DNA of 64,000 bases, taken from the NCBI GenBank assembly GCA_934359185.1, contig CAKRLE010000011.1, positions 15,454 to 79,453 on the forward strand, written 5' to 3'. Below, one piece after another: positions 62,665 to 64,000 of this stretch (position 1 is its first letter; the number at the start of each line of letters is the position of its first letter). The notes under the pieces were generated by a model. It did not search any database. It saw only the letters and a program-made list of their open reading frames with translations, and was not told the DNA's origin. A program made the position numbers and the translations under genes. This DNA comes from an uncultured Lachnospira sp. Its GTDB lineage: Bacteria; Bacillota; Clostridia; Lachnospirales; Lachnospiraceae.

Positions 62665-63234
62665 TCAGCAATTCTGTTTCCAACATTCACCCAAATTGCC
62701 TTTTGAAACCTCAAATCCAGTATTTCTCGTAAGATCAAATAATAACTTTGCAGATAGCTGTTCAATATTATGATTATACAATTTGCAACCATAAGTTAAT
62801 ATTTCTTGTATTACTTTATAATTCATCTCGCCAGAATTAATAATTTGAATCAACTTTTCTCTTGCAGCAATAGCTCTTGCACGTTTTTCTCTAAATTCAT
62901 CTTCCAATGCATAAATCCAGTCAATCAATTTATCAAATTCCAATAATGTATATTCAAAGCATATAAGGTCTAATAAAAATACATTATTTCTTTTTTCTGC
63001 CGCCTCTTTCAGTATTTTCAATTCCATACATATCTGTACATTATCAAAAGAATTATCCAATGCAATTATATATCTATTTTCTTCATCCGTTAAGTCCTTA
63101 ACTGCTTTTACCAACTCATGATTATTCATTTTACTTTCAACAATTACTTCTGGACATATTTCACGCATAAATGTTACCCAGAATATGTAACTTGCTTTTT
63201 CTATTCTATCTTCTATCCATAAATATGTCTTCAT
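62665..63234 (-). CDS. Uncharacterised protein of the accessory cassette, probably truncated
   Basis: The 189-residue protein opens MKTYLWIEDRIEKASYIFWV and continues EVIVESKMNNHELVKAV and RYIIALDNSFDNVQICMELK. An early Glu and an Asp-x-x-x-Asp after a hydrophobic strand loosely recall TOPRIM-like nuclease folds, but I do not claim that family. The C-terminal half is helical and charged. It ends at a TGA that interrupts a longer frame (to 62524), so full length would be 236 codons. A TTGACC/TATGAA pair lies 20-50 nt upstream. Function unknown. Confidence 0.6.
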   Translation of the reverse strand: MKTYLWIEDRIEKASYIFWVTFMREICPEVIVESKMNNHELVKAVKDLTDEENRYIIALDNSFDNVQICMELKILKEAAEKRNNVFLLDLICFEYTLLEFDKLIDWIYALEDEFREKRARAIAAREKLIQIINSGEMNYKVIQEILTYGCKLYNHNIEQLSAKLLFDLTRNTGFEVSKGNLGECWKQNC

Positions 63235-63372
63235 TTATAGCATCCATCATCTTTCATACTTGAATTGTTATAATTGGTCAATATAGCCTCATCCCTACTC
63301 CTTGTTCTAATACTTCTGCAGCAGTTTTTGTTACACGCTTATCCTGTACATCCCTTGAATGCTTTATTAATT

Positions 63373-63723
63373 TTATTTTGCAAGTATTTCCCACTCTGCT
63401 TCCTTAAAACCGATAAGCACATTATCTTCACTTATCACAATTGGTCGTTTAACCAGCATTCCATTCGTAGCAAGTAGTTTTAGCTGTTCTTCTTCGCTCA
63501 TTAATGGCAGCTTGTCCTTTAACTGCATCTCTTTGTAAAGCAAACCACTTGTATTAAAAAACTTCTTTATTGGAAGTCCACTCTGCTTATACCATGTCTG
63601 TAATTCATCAAAGCCAGGATTTTCTTCCACAATATTTCGCTCAGTAAATTCTACATTATGCTCCTCCAACCATTTCTTGGCTTTCTGGCATGTCGAACAT
63701 CTTGGATAATACAAAAATAACAT
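63373..63723 (-). CDS. ArsC/Spx-family thioredoxin-fold reductase
   Basis: The 116-residue protein has the N-terminal redox motif FLYYPRCSTCQKAKKWLEEH (CxxC). The family's RNIVEENPGFDEL, KKFFNTSGLLYKE and LATNGMLVKRPIVISEDNVL follow. Arg-Pro after Lys matches the ArsC/YffB consensus. Clostridial members are annotated as arsenate reductase family, although no ars operon is here and a general thiol or Spx-like role is possible. GGAGGTT precedes the ATG. Confidence 0.88.
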   Translation of the reverse strand: MLFLYYPRCSTCQKAKKWLEEHNVEFTERNIVEENPGFDELQTWYKQSGLPIKKFFNTSGLLYKEMQLKDKLPLMSEEEQLKLLATNGMLVKRPIVISEDNVLIGFKEAEWEILAK

Positions 63724-63897
63724 TTCAAACCTCCCGTTTAACCTAAATCTTGGATATTTAATCTCCCAATGACATTATTATACTACTTCCAACATATGAG
63801 AGACATTATCTGCATCAAATATCGGCATCTTAGTCTGATCAAATTCAGCCTATCCCCTCATAGCCTGCTAATAGATACCACATCTCCACATATTTAT

Positions 63898-64000
63898 CTA
63901 TAATATTTTATTTTCAATAAAATCCGCAATACCATCTTCATCATTTGAACCAATTACAATATCAGCTCTCTCTTTTACCTCATCAATCGCATTCCCCATT
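63898..64000 (-). CDS. Cof-type HAD phosphatase, C-terminal end (partial)
   Basis: The minus frame enters from beyond the window: MGNAIDEVKERADIVIGSND, then EDGIADFIENKIL and TAG at 63898. The phrase GNA(I/V)xExKxxAD.V..SN.EDGxA is the hallmark end of HAD-IIB Cof-type sugar phosphatases. Only about 34 codons are visible, so nothing more specific can be said. Between it and arsC (63724-63897) I see no gene. Confidence 0.85.
   Translation of the reverse strand, partial: MGNAIDEVKERADIVIGSNDEDGIADFIENKIL

Noticed and set aside
62665..62667. Selenocysteine codon
   Set aside because: No SECIS-like hairpin follows the TGA and the next-gene overlap is explained by a simple nonsense change.
63241..63372. 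Short minus-strand open frame between arsC and the cassette
   Set aside because: It would need to begin inside arsC in another phase and has no start or ribosome site. It may be a gene remnant, but nothing supports that.

Overview
The window looks like chromosome of a low-G+C, motile, Gram-positive gut anaerobe of the Lachnospiraceae, possibly near Lachnospira/[Eubacterium] eligens. I infer this from gene content only: Firmicute-style pyrG, VanR/VanS/M15 and DUF975 genes, a FliB-like protein, chemoreceptors, a citrate synthase, ferredoxin-type flavoproteins, strong AGGAGG ribosome sites, TTGACA/TATAAT promoters and T-tailed hairpin terminators. No rRNA, tRNA, CRISPR array or insertion sequence was seen.

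Layout. 1-2.6 kb: the 5' part of ftsH (minus) diverges from pyrG. 2.7-7.7 kb: a minus-strand operon of a FliB-like protein, an ABC exporter (ATPase and two permeases) and an Sfp-type phosphopantetheinyl transferase. 7.8-10.1 kb: an amino-acid ABC importer whose binding domain appears circularly permuted. 10.2-13.1 kb: lgt, a YkgJ-type protein, nth, hypB. 13.3-17.1 kb: a two-gene unit of a DUF5692 membrane protein and a 904-residue iron-sulfur flavoprotein. 17.3-22.4 kb: a PqqD-HPr-kinase-like protein, an ABC exporter, a small protein with a peptide-leader-like N-terminus and a surface protein. 22.8-34.4 kb: mostly housekeeping genes (degV, stealth, panE-like, two-gene P-type ATPase/citrate synthase unit, vanY-like, dnaJ-like under CIRCE, zinc phospholipase-like, L25, HD). 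34.5-38.1 kb: a flavodoxin-like reductase and a P-type ATPase behind a yybP-ykoY (manganese) riboswitch. 38.1-43.1 kb: two chemoreceptors flanking an orphan sugar-binding lipoprotein. 43.2-48.6 kb: NYN protein, uppP and a DUF975-VanR-VanS-M15 operon. 49.0-55.1 kb: a probable GABA (or beta-alanine) catabolic operon with a PucR-type regulator. 55.3-64 kb: a SigD-promoter-preceded coiled-coil gene, then an accessory stretch with several broken genes, then arsC-like and a HAD phosphatase end.

The most unusual structure is a pair of about 272-bp giant palindromes (22493-22763 and 48740-49012). Each has 63/64-bp near-perfect inverted arms around a 145/146-bp core. The arms are the same length but unrelated in sequence between copies. 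The cores are clearly homologous, lie in opposite orientation, and show compensatory base changes. Both copies sit just downstream of a minus-strand gene and directly abut the promoter region of the next gene. I know no named family with this design.

Gene cooperation. The GABA operon links an aminotransferase, a permease fused to a kinase-like domain and an iron alcohol dehydrogenase, plausibly turning GABA to 4-hydroxybutyrate. The VanRS-like pair probably controls its own cell-wall M15 peptidase. The binding protein between two chemoreceptors probably serves sugar sensing rather than uptake. The riboswitch argues that the 35.4-kb P-type ATPase exports manganese.
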